Origin: Candidatus Melainabacteria bacterium
Lineage (GTDB): Bacteria > Cyanobacteriota > Vampirovibrionia > LMEP-6097
Direction of reading: 5' to 3'
Assembly (NCBI GenBank): GCA_018695135.1
Contig: JABHOV010000123.1
Location: forward strand, 1 to 39,471
Length of the DNA: 39,471 nucleotides
Positions 8,517-16,459 of this stretch are shown piece by piece. Made by a program: the position numbers and the translations under genes. The notes beneath the pieces were generated by a model. The model saw nothing but the letters and a program-made list of their open reading frames with translations. It made no database searches and was not told where the DNA came from. How positions within the stretch are numbered: position 1 is the first letter of the stretch; each line of letters starts with the position of its first letter.

Positions 8517-8531
8517 ACAAGGGAGAAAACA

Positions 8532-9206
8532 ATGGCAACAACAATAACATCATACATACAAAAAACAAAACTCTATGAAGAAAAACTTCTTGAGATTTAT
8601 TCTAAGAAACAAAGCATCATGCAAGTTTTGAAAGCGGCAGTAGCACAAGAAGAGCATTTTCGCAAAGGTGCTCACCTGAATAGCAGCACTGTACTAATCA
8701 AAGCAGAGAACAGTGATGAGACCGGACTTTGGACAGTTACAATCGAAGTAGATCACGGCAAAGTAGTTTACACCTGCATGGATGAAGATGCAAACCACAT
8801 CAATATCTTCAGTATTCCAAATGCCAAATATATCAAAGACAAAGAGAACTTGTCAGAAGCTGAAATTAAAGCAATTCAAATTCATGCTTCTAACTCTATA
8901 GATCTCAATCTTAAAGACGTTAAGACTTTGAGAATGGCTAAAGAGCACTTCAAGGATGACTATGTCCTCAAGCATGTACCTCTTTATCACTTAGATTCAG
9001 ACAATGCAGCAAGATTTATCATCTGGCACATCAAAGCATACAAAAAAGTATTTAAAGATTATATCAACACTTTTGAATTCCTTTGGGAAGGTACTAGCTT
9101 TAAGAATGCTAGAAGCCTAGCTAAAGAAATGGTTGCAAGAGATTTAGTTGCAGCAGATTATTTCAGAGTAGACGAACAGAAGGAACTAACAGAATCACTG
9201 GGCTAA
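8532..9206 (+). CDS. Operon protein B: hypothetical protein
   Basis: Unrecognised 224-residue protein. The N-terminus (about 1-45) is helical with many lysines. A short beta-rich section follows (LWTVTIEVDHGKVVYTCMD, about 70-88, holding the only cysteine), then a helical C-terminal half rich in aromatic and charged residues. There is no signal peptide or membrane segment. GGGAGA lies 7 nt before the ATG. It lies 15 bp after gene A and 17 bp before gene C, so it is certainly co-transcribed. Its size, solubility and position between larger partners would fit an accessory protein or chaperone, but no motif proves this. Confidence 0.75.
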   Translation: MATTITSYIQKTKLYEEKLLEIYSKKQSIMQVLKAAVAQEEHFRKGAHLNSSTVLIKAENSDETGLWTVTIEVDHGKVVYTCMDEDANHINIFSIPNAKYIKDKENLSEAEIKAIQIHASNSIDLNLKDVKTLRMAKEHFKDDYVLKHVPLYHLDSDNAARFIIWHIKAYKKVFKDYINTFEFLWEGTSFKNARSLAKEMVARDLVAADYFRVDEQKELTESLG

Positions 9207-9223
9207 CGTGAGGATAAAATATA

Positions 9224-10747
9224 ATGGCAAACAGTATAACCCAATCAGCAATAGAAGCAACAGGTGATAGTCACAAAATCACCGAGAAAGGCACGATGCA
9301 AGCTTACCAGCAGCAAAAAGACGATGCTACTTTTCTTGGTGAGTCAGCAAAAACTGGACAAGAAAGATCTAAGGCTATTTCTGAATACTTTTCAAGTGGA
9401 GCTGAGCAAAGCAAACAACAAGGCATGAACCTCATGCAAAGTGGCACTGTCAAAAAAGCAGTTGGTTTTGGTTTTGTCGCACTAGGTGCATCCTTTAAAG
9501 CAATGTCAGCAATTCCATTTATTGGGCCAATGAATGCAGCAGCTGGAATTGAAATGATGGCGAAGGGTGCTGGCAAAATTGCTGAAGGTGTTATTGATCA
9601 CAGCCAGGGTAAGAAATTAATTGCAGCAGCCAATGAGGCATTAGAAAAAGCAACTAGTCACAAAGTTATAAGTAAAGATCATGGCAAAGTAGCCAGAAAA
9701 GAAATCAACAGATCAACAATCTTTGAACGTAAGATTGAAGTATTAAGACAAATGCTCGACGAACTCGGCATCGAAAATGAAGACATGAGTGCTGATGATT
9801 TAGAAAAACTCAAAATGGAATTCATGGAAAATTTCGACAAAAACTTTGAAGATGCAGCATCAACTCTACTCAACGGCGGTATTATGGCTCTTGATGGTAT
9901 TCAAGACGAAGATGGCAAAGAGACAGGAACTCAGTTCTTTATCAAAGAAGGCGATGATTATTTCGCGCTTGATGTTCCTAGAGACGATCTTGATAATCCA
10001 TTAACTGGTGATAGAGGCGAGCCTCTTATCAAATTTGACGAAGGTGAAGGACGCCATCTCGGTGAGCTAGTTACAGATGAAAAGTTAATTGACTTACTTG
10101 ACACCAAATTTAAATTCGTAGATGCACTTAAAAGCATGGCAGGTGAACTAAGTACTACTGGTTTTGATTCTAATGAGAATGCTGTATCTATACCATATGA
10201 CTTAGGTAATCAACAACATCTTGAAGAATTTGTTGATCTGGTTTTCAAAACAAATATCAATGACATTAAACAAGGCAGAGCACCTGCACCACTTCTCTTG
10301 ACTGAGGAGAATGGTGAACCTGGTTTCCAAAAAGTTGAATATGATCTTGATCCAAACTCTCCGACTTTTGGTAGAACTATACCTGTAGGTATCTTTGTTT
10401 CATTCTTTGAAATGGGTGGTGGTGAAGATCCTCGTGGTGATGGCATTGAATCATTTACTTATGCTATTGAAAGAAGTCAAAGATCACTAGCAGAAGTTGG
10501 ACTTAATCAAGGTGGCAATATTTATGGCTATGTTGGGCCAACAACAGATCGTCAACAAGATTTTGCAGAAAATGCAGACAATGGTGACTTTGGAGAATTA
10601 AGTGGAAGAAGCAGTGATGCTTTTGCTGCTTTTCAATCAAGTATCAGTAGCACAGTAGAACTTAGTCAAGCAAGAAGTATCTTCAGCTCTCAAAGAGATA
10701 TCCTTGGTGGCTCTCAAGCAGACGCTGTAGGGGAAGGACAAGCGTAA
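9224..10747 (+). CDS. Operon protein C: hypothetical protein with glycine-rich hydrophobic hairpin
   Basis: Unrecognised 507-residue cysteine-free protein. A polar helical N-terminus (1-75) is followed by a Gly/Ala-rich hydrophobic stretch (about 79-118, including VGFGFVALGASF and IPFIGPMNAAAG) that could insert as a membrane hairpin. A helical segment (130-215) and a large acidic domain (about 215-430, DGIQDEDGKETGTQFF) come next, then a Ser/Gln-rich tail. There is no signal peptide. GAGGA precedes the ATG by about 10 nt. The layout (amphipathic helices around one hydrophobic hairpin, no cysteine) recalls translocator or pore-forming proteins of contact-dependent secretion systems. This is an analogy only; no secretion machinery is visible in the window. 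Confidence 0.78.
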   Translation: MANSITQSAIEATGDSHKITEKGTMQAYQQQKDDATFLGESAKTGQERSKAISEYFSSGAEQSKQQGMNLMQSGTVKKAVGFGFVALGASFKAMSAIPFIGPMNAAAGIEMMAKGAGKIAEGVIDHSQGKKLIAAANEALEKATSHKVISKDHGKVARKEINRSTIFERKIEVLRQMLDELGIENEDMSADDLEKLKMEFMENFDKNFEDAASTLLNGGIMALDGIQDEDGKETGTQFFIKEGDDYFALDVPRDDLDNPLTGDRGEPLIKFDEGEGRHLGELVTDEKLIDLLDTKFKFVDALKSMAGELSTTGFDSNENAVSIPYDLGNQQHLEEFVDLVFKTNINDIKQGRAPAPLLLTEENGEPGFQKVEYDLDPNSPTFGRTIPVGIFVSFFEMGGGEDPRGDGIESFTYAIERSQRSLAEVGLNQGGNIYGYVGPTTDRQQDFAENADNGDFGELSGRSSDAFAAFQSSISSTVELSQARSIFSSQRDILGGSQADAVGEGQA

Positions 10748-10763
10748 AAAAAGGAAAGACATT

Positions 10764-11654
10764 ATGACAGCAGGGGTAAAATCACAATTAAGATCAGCTA
10801 TATCAAGCGTACAAAGTAAAGCATCAGAAGTTGCTAGTGGAGTATTCTCGCAAGATGTTGCAGCCGACAAAGCAACACAATCACAAAGTATTGTGAGAAT
10901 CAAAGAAAATGTTGCTAGCTCACGTGAAAAAGATTTAGACAATACAATGGAGAAACTCAATCCTCCACCAACCAAAGACGTTGATAGTGGTGGTAAGAAC
11001 GGTGGTACCAAAACAGTAGTAGACAAAGAAGAAGTTGCTAGACTGGAAGGACAAAAAAATAATTTACAAGGACAGCTTGAAATTGCTAAATCAGATGTTG
11101 AAGATGCTAAATCCGAAGCTTCAAATGCTTCAACAGCTGCACTAGAAAAAGCTGGAATAACCAAAGAAAAACAATCAGAGATGTCTTCTTTACTAAGTCA
11201 AATTGATTCAATCAATAATAGTCTAAGTGAAGGTGGCAAGGTTTCAGAAGATGAAATCAAAGAAATCACAGACAAAGTAACGAGCTTTAGCAACAATCTC
11301 AATGCAGACAATCGTCAGATTGGAGCTATAACAAAAGCTTTCTTAAATCCAGTCAAAAAGGGCTTAGAGAAAATTCTTAAACATGTACAGCAAAATCCAG
11401 CAAGTGTAGAGAGCAGTGGTCAAGTTGGGGCTCCTCCAACAGCAGCTAACCCGGTTCCTCCAACAGCAGCTAACCCAGTTCCTCCAACGGCAGCTGATCC
11501 AGCTCCTTCAACACCTGCTGATCCAGGTCCTCCAACGGCAGCTGATCCAGGCACAGTCTCTGATCAAGCGACAACTAACACTGGAGCTGACTCTAGCTCA
11601 GATGCAGGATCGTCAGAAGCAATAATTGCTCCGGTTACAAGCACTAATGGTTAA
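10764..11654 (+). CDS. Operon protein D: paralogue of A's motif domain with Pro-rich repeat tail
   Basis: Unrecognised 296-residue cysteine-free protein. Residues about 45-175 align by eye with residues 45-160 of protein A, including KLNPPPTK...GGTKTVVD (65-87) and the following helix with SDVEDAKSEA against A's SAVEDSRAEA. The two are therefore paralogues across this domain. Residues 180-215 form a lysine-rich helix. Residues 224-263 are five tandem octapeptides of the type PPTAANPV, and the tail is Ser/Thr/Ala-rich. AAGGAAAG precedes the ATG. It is the last gene of the operon and ends 5 bp from the convergent uvrB stop, with no hairpin between. Confidence 0.8.
   Translation: MTAGVKSQLRSAISSVQSKASEVASGVFSQDVAADKATQSQSIVRIKENVASSREKDLDNTMEKLNPPPTKDVDSGGKNGGTKTVVDKEEVARLEGQKNNLQGQLEIAKSDVEDAKSEASNASTAALEKAGITKEKQSEMSSLLSQIDSINNSLSEGGKVSEDEIKEITDKVTSFSNNLNADNRQIGAITKAFLNPVKKGLEKILKHVQQNPASVESSGQVGAPPTAANPVPPTAANPVPPTAADPAPSTPADPGPPTAADPGTVSDQATTNTGADSSSDAGSSEAIIAPVTSTNG
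11433..11552 (+). repeat. Five tandem 24-bp coding repeats
   Basis: Five in-frame 24-bp units encode PPTAANPV, PPTAANPV, PPTAADPA, PSTPADPG and PPTAADPG in protein D. The first two differ by a single silent base, indicating recent slippage. Such Pro/Ala/Thr linkers are usually extended spacers. Confidence 0.85.
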
Positions 11655-11659
11655 TCTAG

Positions 11660-13753
11660 TTATTTTTCTTCTAATTTCTCTCTAAGCGACTTCAAATGGT
11701 CTCTATAAAGAGCTGCATTTTCAAAATCTAAAGATTTGGCAGCATCTTTCATTTCATCCTCTAGCTTATCAATAGCTTGTATCAAATCACGCTTGGACAT
11801 TTGAGCCAGTGGCTTATTGAGCATGCTATCAAATAAAGCACTAGCTGCTATTCTTTGCTCTTCATCTAACTTATCAAAAGCATCAAGAATTGGATTAGAA
11901 ACTGGTTTCAAAACAGTTCGAGGAATTATACAGTGTTCAATATTATGGGCAACTTGCATTTCTCTACGTCTATCAGTTTCATCAATCGCTTTTGCCATAC
12001 TATCTGTAGTCCTATCAGCAAACATAATCACTTTGGATTTAGAGTTACGGGCAGCTCTACCAATCATCTGAATCAAGGTACGAAAGTTTCTCAAAAATCC
12101 TTCTTTGTCTGCATCCATAATACAGACAAGCGAAACCTCTGGTAAATCAATACCTTCTCTCAATAAATTCACACCTACCAAAACATCGTACTCATCTTTA
12201 CGCAAATCGTTCAATAATTTAATTCGATCAAGTGACTTGATTTCACTATGTAAGTAACGAGCAGCAATGTCATGCTCTACTAAATATTCACTCAAGTCCT
12301 CTGCCATTTTTTTGGTTAAAGTATTAACTATCACTTTTTCATTCTTAGGGAAATACATGGTCTCATCAGCTGCATAATACTGCTCAGGATCTAGTGACCT
12401 TGCAGTACGGATCTTAATTTCTTCAATTAATTTATCAACCTGTCCTTTGGTTTCATGGATCTCAAGCTCTGGATCAACCAAACCAGTTGGTCTAATTATC
12501 AGCTCTGTAGGCTTAGGACTGCGCTCTAGCTCTTCTTCACCAGGAGTAGCCGAGACATAAATAATCTGCTTGGCTCTTAAGTCAAACTCTTCATACTTAA
12601 GAGGTCGATTGTCAATAGCACAAGGTAAACGAAAACCATAATCAACCAAAACCGATTTGCGGCTCAAGTCACCATGATACATCGCTCGCAATTGCGGCAA
12701 AGTCATATGTGACTCATCAATAAAACAAATCCAACCATCCTCTCCATAACGGCGATTCATATAATCAATCAAGACCTGCGGGGAGGAACCCGGTTCACGC
12801 CCTTCTAATATTCTCGAATAATTCTCAATACCATTGCAGTAACCTACTTCTTTAATCATCTCAATGTCATATCTAGTTCGTTGCAAGATTCTTTGAGCTT
12901 CAACATCTTTGCCTTGTTTTTTAAATTCATTGACCTTCTCTTCAAGTTCTTTTTCAATTTGTTTAACTGCTCTTTCAAGGGTATCTTCATCAGTGACATA
13001 ATGCTTGGCAGGAAAAACCTTAACTTCATCCATCAACTCCAGAACCTCACCAGTGAGCCGGTCAACGTAGGCGAGCCTTTCAATTTCATCTCCAAAAAAT
13101 TCTATACGCAGGATTCTTTCTTCATCAGCCTGATGAATCTCGATAATCTCACCTCGTACTCGAAACAAACCACGGCTAATCTGCGTATCATTGCGGCGAT
13201 ATTGAATCCCGACTAATTGATTCAAGAATTCCTTCAAATCAATCAACATACCAATTTCAAGCAAGATAGCCGACTTGAAATACAACTCTGGAATCCCCAA
13301 ACCATAAATACAACTCACTGAGGCTACCACTATCACATCATCTCTTTCAAAAATTGATCTAGTCGTTGAATATCTCAACCTATCAATATCATCATTGACC
13401 TTGGCAGTCTTTTCTATAAAAGTGTCAGAATGAGGGAGATAACTCTCTGGCTGGTAATAATCATAGTAACTAATAAAATACTCAACCCTGTTCTCTGGAA
13501 AGAATTCCTTAAACTCATTACAAAGCTGTCCAGCGAGTGTTTTATTATGAGCCAAAACCAAAGCCGGCTTTTGAGTCAACTCGATAATCTTGGCCATCGT
13601 AAAAGTCTTACCGGAACCGGTGATCCCAAGCAAAGTCTGTCTTGGAACAGACTCATTAACTCTTTTGACTATTTCATCAATGACCTTGGGCTGATCACCA
13701 GCTGGTTCAAACTTGCTTTTGACTTTGAAGTGGTCTTGCTTTGTTTCTTGCAC
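11660..13753 (-). CDS. uvrB: Excinuclease ABC subunit B
   Basis: DNA damage-verifying helicase-like subunit of nucleotide excision repair. It shows EPAGDQPKVI near the N-terminus, Walker A GITGSGKT, the YYDYYQPESYLP beta-hairpin region, the FIDESH motif, the NLLREGIDLPEVSLV helicase motif, the GRAARN motif and a C-terminal UVR motif (DAAKSLDFENAALYRD). I place the start at the GTG at 13753 (697 residues). A perfect TATAAT lies exactly 6 nt upstream, and the protein then begins at the family's normal position. The longest frame would begin at a GTG at 13804, at the foot of a large inverted repeat, and would read through the promoter. It converges on operon gene D. Confidence 0.95.
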   Translation of the reverse strand: MQETKQDHFKVKSKFEPAGDQPKVIDEIVKRVNESVPRQTLLGITGSGKTFTMAKIIELTQKPALVLAHNKTLAGQLCNEFKEFFPENRVEYFISYYDYYQPESYLPHSDTFIEKTAKVNDDIDRLRYSTTRSIFERDDVIVVASVSCIYGLGIPELYFKSAILLEIGMLIDLKEFLNQLVGIQYRRNDTQISRGLFRVRGEIIEIHQADEERILRIEFFGDEIERLAYVDRLTGEVLELMDEVKVFPAKHYVTDEDTLERAVKQIEKELEEKVNEFKKQGKDVEAQRILQRTRYDIEMIKEVGYCNGIENYSRILEGREPGSSPQVLIDYMNRRYGEDGWICFIDESHMTLPQLRAMYHGDLSRKSVLVDYGFRLPCAIDNRPLKYEEFDLRAKQIIYVSATPGEEELERSPKPTELIIRPTGLVDPELEIHETKGQVDKLIEEIKIRTARSLDPEQYYAADETMYFPKNEKVIVNTLTKKMAEDLSEYLVEHDIAARYLHSEIKSLDRIKLLNDLRKDEYDVLVGVNLLREGIDLPEVSLVCIMDADKEGFLRNFRTLIQMIGRAARNSKSKVIMFADRTTDSMAKAIDETDRRREMQVAHNIEHCIIPRTVLKPVSNPILDAFDKLDEEQRIAASALFDSMLNKPLAQMSKRDLIQAIDKLEDEMKDAAKSLDFENAALYRDHLKSLREKLEEK

Positions 13754-13759
13754 TTCTAT

Positions 13760-13765
13760 ATTATA
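13760..13765 (-). promoter_or_regulatory. -10 element of uvrB
   Basis: Minus-strand TATAAT lies 6 nt before GTG 13753. This spacing puts the transcription start at or next to the first base of the start codon (leaderless). Confidence 0.55.
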
Positions 13766-13806
13766 GCTTAGAGGAGACTCTCTTCGTGAGCCGGTTACGG
13801 TCACTA

Positions 13807-14009
13807 GTTAAGGTCGCTGCGCTCCCGGTTGCGCTCACTTTGTTCGCTGGTTGCGTTCGCTACGCTCACTGGTTGTGCTCACTATCGTTCACTGCCTCTT
13901 GCTGTGAATAACATTACAAGAAGCAGGAGCTTTAGCTCCGCAACCAGTGAGCGTAGCGAACGCAACCAGCGAACAAAGTGAGCGCAACCGGGAGCGCAGC
14001 GACCTTAAC
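13807..14009. repeat. Perfect 69-bp inverted repeat between uvrB and folD
   Basis: Positions 13807-13875 and 13941-14009 are exact reverse complements, with a 65-nt loop. The loop contains its own GGAGC/GCTCC hairpin and a short AT-rich piece. Each arm is built of degenerate GGTTGCG-NTCNCT units that also occur at about 25498-25560 and 39433-39471. The structure lies between the two divergent -10 elements, so it separates the uvrB and folD promoters. Confidence 0.9.
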
Positions 14010-14030
14010 CGGCAAATCTTCGATTTGCTA

Positions 14031-14036
14031 TAGAAT
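14031..14036 (+). promoter_or_regulatory. -10 element of folD
   Basis: TAGAAT lies 6 nt before the ATG at 14043, with no Shine-Dalgarno sequence. Leaderless geometry. Confidence 0.5.
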
Positions 14037-14042
14037 GCTACA

Positions 14043-14945
14043 ATGCAAGCAATGATGGCAGAAATCAAATCACAGAACATTGACGGCAAAGGAATTGCAG
14101 AGACAATCCATGCTGAACTTAAAGTCAAAATCGCAGCCAAAGTTGGAGCGCATCCAGAACTAAGAGCACCTGGACTTGCAGTGATTTTAGTTGGTGATGA
14201 TCCAGCTAGTAGTTTTTATGTCAACAAAAAACAACAGTCATGTGCAGCAGTTGGAATTGAATCATTCAAAACAGTTCTTCCCAAAGAAACCACTAGAGAA
14301 GAATTGATTGGCACTATCGAAAAATACAACGCTGATTCCAAAGTAGATGGGATTTTGCTTCAGCTACCTTTGCCTGAAGCAATCAGACCTGATACTCAAG
14401 AAATTATTGATCATATCGACTTCAATAAGGATGTAGATGGTTTAACAACTTACAATCTTGGACTTTTAGTAGTTAATGATCGCAAAGCTATTTATCCCTG
14501 CACGCCTAAGGGCTGTATGGAACTGCTCAAAAGAACTGGCATTGAACTTCAAGGCGCCAAAGTCTTAGTAATCGGCAGAAGCACTCTTGTTGGCAAACCA
14601 ATTAGCCTAATGCTCAACCAAGCAAACGCCACAGTCACGATGGCACATAGTAGAACTCAAAACCTGGAAGCAGAACTTGCAGCCGCTGACATTGTCATAC
14701 CTGCAATTGGAGTACCGGAGTTTGTCAAAGGTGAAAATCTCAAACCAGGAGCCGTAGTAATTGATGTTGGCATCAACAGTATCCAAAGAGACGGCAAAAA
14801 GAGACTAGTTGGTGATATGGACTTCCCATCAGCCCAAGGCATTGCTTCGCATATTACACCAGTGCCTGGTGGGGTTGGACCGATGACAGTGGCGATGCTA
14901 TTAAGTAATTGTTTTGAGCTCTACGAAAGAGGCGAGAGGGCTTAA
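14043..14945 (+). CDS. folD: Bifunctional methylenetetrahydrofolate dehydrogenase/cyclohydrolase
   Basis: Interconverts methylene-, methenyl- and formyl-tetrahydrofolate with NADP in one-carbon metabolism. The 300 residues contain the substrate-site motif SSFYVNKKQQSC (YxxxK), DGILLQLPLP, DHIDFNKDVDG, the nucleotide-binding VLVIGRSTLVGKP and the C-terminal TPVPGGVGPMTVAML. All family landmarks are intact. The ATG at 14043 has TAGAAT 6 nt upstream; ATGs at 14052 and 14055 are alternatives. It is divergent from uvrB across the large inverted repeat. Confidence 0.96.
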   Translation: MQAMMAEIKSQNIDGKGIAETIHAELKVKIAAKVGAHPELRAPGLAVILVGDDPASSFYVNKKQQSCAAVGIESFKTVLPKETTREELIGTIEKYNADSKVDGILLQLPLPEAIRPDTQEIIDHIDFNKDVDGLTTYNLGLLVVNDRKAIYPCTPKGCMELLKRTGIELQGAKVLVIGRSTLVGKPISLMLNQANATVTMAHSRTQNLEAELAAADIVIPAIGVPEFVKGENLKPGAVVIDVGINSIQRDGKKRLVGDMDFPSAQGIASHITPVPGGVGPMTVAMLLSNCFELYERGERA

Positions 14946-15020
14946 GTCCTCGAGGTGAGAGACATTTAAAGCTATCGTTATCCCATTCTTCTCCCTATTC
15001 CCTATATTGTTTTTTCGCGT

Positions 15021-15026
15021 TACAAT
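15021..15026 (+). promoter_or_regulatory. -10 element of nuoA/ndhC
   Basis: TACAAT lies 9 nt before the ATG at 15036, with no Shine-Dalgarno sequence between. Confidence 0.45.
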
Positions 15027-15035
15027 ATAGCTAAT

Positions 15036-15422
15036 ATGGTCAACGGACAAATTGGATTAATAGCAGCTCTAGCACTAGTCAATGGCCTAGTTTTACTAGG
15101 ACTTAGTGCAGGCATTCAAAAAGTTTTTGGAATTGCTGATCCGGGTGGCGTCAAAAATGAAACCTACGAGTGTGGGATGAAACCAGCAATGGATGCTGTA
15201 GTTCAATTCGATATCAAATATTACTTATTTGCTATCCTCTTTATTGTTTTTGATGTTGAATTTGTTTTCTTAATGCCTTGGGCAAGTTTGTTTAATGCTA
15301 GTCCAACTGGTAGTCGTGGATTTATAATTATTGAAGCCTTTATTTTTGTTGCTATTTTAATGTTTGGTTTAATTTATGCCTGGAAGAAGGGTGCGCTTAA
15401 TTGGCACCAGGAAACGCTGTAA
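15036..15422 (+). CDS. ndhC: NADH-quinone oxidoreductase subunit A (NuoA/NdhC)
   Basis: Small membrane subunit of respiratory complex I, 128 residues with three predicted transmembrane helices (about 7-27, 62-82 and 96-117). The family signature YECGMKP precedes FDIKYYLFAILFIVFDVEFVFLMPW, whose acidic residues (DVE) lie at the quinone-channel entrance. The other complex I genes are not adjacent. folD lies 90 bp upstream and a convergent peroxiredoxin gene follows. Isolated placement of this subunit is unusual, but the sequence is complete. Confidence 0.93.
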   Translation: MVNGQIGLIAALALVNGLVLLGLSAGIQKVFGIADPGGVKNETYECGMKPAMDAVVQFDIKYYLFAILFIVFDVEFVFLMPWASLFNASPTGSRGFIIIEAFIFVAILMFGLIYAWKKGALNWHQETL

Positions 15423-15477
15423 GGCTGTAAAGCTCGAAGGCAGCTCTGTTTTAAATTCTTAATTCTCCTATAATACC

Positions 15478-16146
15478 CTACAGCCTTTTAAGCCCAGTCA
15501 ATATATTTAAAACATCTGTAGGATTCGCCCGATACCGATAATCAGGATTTGTAAACGCATATCTAATAATCATGTTTTCATCAATAATATAAGTGGCGGG
15601 AACAGGTAGCTCATAAGACAGATCACCGTCAGAAACTGTTTTACTTAAGCCAAGTTCATCCCAAAGATCAATTTCGGATTCAGATTTGTAAACGAGATTG
15701 TATTTTTGAGCTACCTTATTTCCCCTATCACTTAGGACCTCAAACTGCAAAGCATTTCGATCCATGGTATTCAAGCAATAATCGGGTCGTTCAGAAGAAA
15801 TTGCAATTACTCCCGCTCCTAGTGCTTGAATTTGAGTCAGTACTTTTTGATAAGCGCGAAGTTCTAGATAGCAATAAGGACACCAGCCTCCACGAATAAA
15901 ACTTAAAACTAATTTACCGTTTTTTACCAAATGACTAAGTTTGATTTTTTTACCGACCGGATTTGCAATCACAAAATCTGGTGCTCGGTCTCCTATTTTT
16001 AAAAAGTCATTTGAAATCGATGACGACTTCAGTAAATTAATTTTGTCTTGAATGCTTTTGAGCGTCTTTGGATGCAAGTCGTTTAACAACTCATCTTTGA
16101 GAAACTCCATTCTTTCGTATACTACGTGATTATCTTTTTCTGCCAT
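15478..16146 (-). CDS. AhpC/TSA-type peroxiredoxin-like protein
   Basis: 222-residue thioredoxin-fold protein. A helical N-terminal extension (1-50) is followed by GDRAPDFVIANPVGKKI, the active site FIRGGWCPYCYLELRAYQ (CxxC at about 93-96) and a C-terminal strand-helix region (PVPATYIIDENMIIRYAF). The RGGWCPYC form belongs to the peroxiredoxin-like family of redoxins, probably reducing peroxides in the cytoplasm; there is no signal peptide. It has a purine-rich Shine-Dalgarno sequence (GGGAAGGGA), unlike most neighbours. It is divergent from a LysR regulator, with a dyad operator between, suggesting regulated expression. Confidence 0.88.
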   Translation of the reverse strand: MAEKDNHVVYERMEFLKDELLNDLHPKTLKSIQDKINLLKSSSISNDFLKIGDRAPDFVIANPVGKKIKLSHLVKNGKLVLSFIRGGWCPYCYLELRAYQKVLTQIQALGAGVIAISSERPDYCLNTMDRNALQFEVLSDRGNKVAQKYNLVYKSESEIDLWDELGLSKTVSDGDLSYELPVPATYIIDENMIIRYAFTNPDYRYRANPTDVLNILTGLKRL

Positions 16147-16214
16147 TTTTCCCTTCCCTCTTTTCTCCTTTTAGCCCCCCGCTTTAACTTCCTGTTGACT
16201 ATAGAAATAGATAC

Positions 16215-16243
16215 ATACCTAATCTTTGATCGAAAATAGGTAT
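16215..16243. promoter_or_regulatory. Dyad operator between peroxiredoxin and LysR genes
   Basis: ATACCTA (16215-16221) and TAGGTAT (16237-16243) are exact complements separated by 15 bp. They lie about 70 bp upstream of the peroxiredoxin start in the shared intergenic region. The size and placement fit a LysR-type regulator binding site. Confidence 0.45.
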
Positions 16244-16346
16244 AGAAAATCGATAGCAGTGATCAAGTTTGTTGATACCCATGCTTTGTATAGACAAGCA
16301 AAATGACCACGTGCTTGGGAAGGACTACTTTATACAGGGATAAAGC

Positions 16347-16386
16347 AGATCTGTTGCGAAAGCATAGCTTGAGCGTAATCAGATCT
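16347..16386. repeat. 40-bp palindromic repeat, copy 1
   Basis: A 40-bp unit with terminal arms AGATCTG/CAGATCT. It matches 27514-27553 except for one internal base and a paired T-A to C-G change in the arms. A short frame crossing it (16303-16494) is not credible as a gene. Together with the dyad this is all that I see in the gene-free 16147-16459. Confidence 0.8.
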
Positions 16387-16459
16387 AACAAAAAACTTAC
16401 CAAACCGAAGGTTTTGGTAGAGTTGTTAAAAATGGGCTTGCCCATTGGCAACAACTCTC

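Noticed and set aside
10637-11164. Long antisense frame opposite operon genes C and D (175 codons)
   Set aside because: Ser/Leu-rich shadow of the Ala/Glu/Lys-rich coiled-coil coding strand, with no start signals. The plus-strand genes explain the region.
11416-11625. Gln/Leu-rich frame over the octapeptide repeats
   Set aside because: Out-of-frame reading of the tandem repeats within gene D.
7047-11654. Assignment of the four-gene operon as a type III secretion translocon
   Set aside because: Only general features match (hydrophobic hairpin, coiled coils, no cysteine). No apparatus gene, chaperone motif or homology is visible, so it is left unassigned.
13807-14009. CRISPR-like array in the repeated GGTTGCG units
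   Set aside because: Units are degenerate and arranged as one inverted repeat, with no regular spacers and no cas genes.
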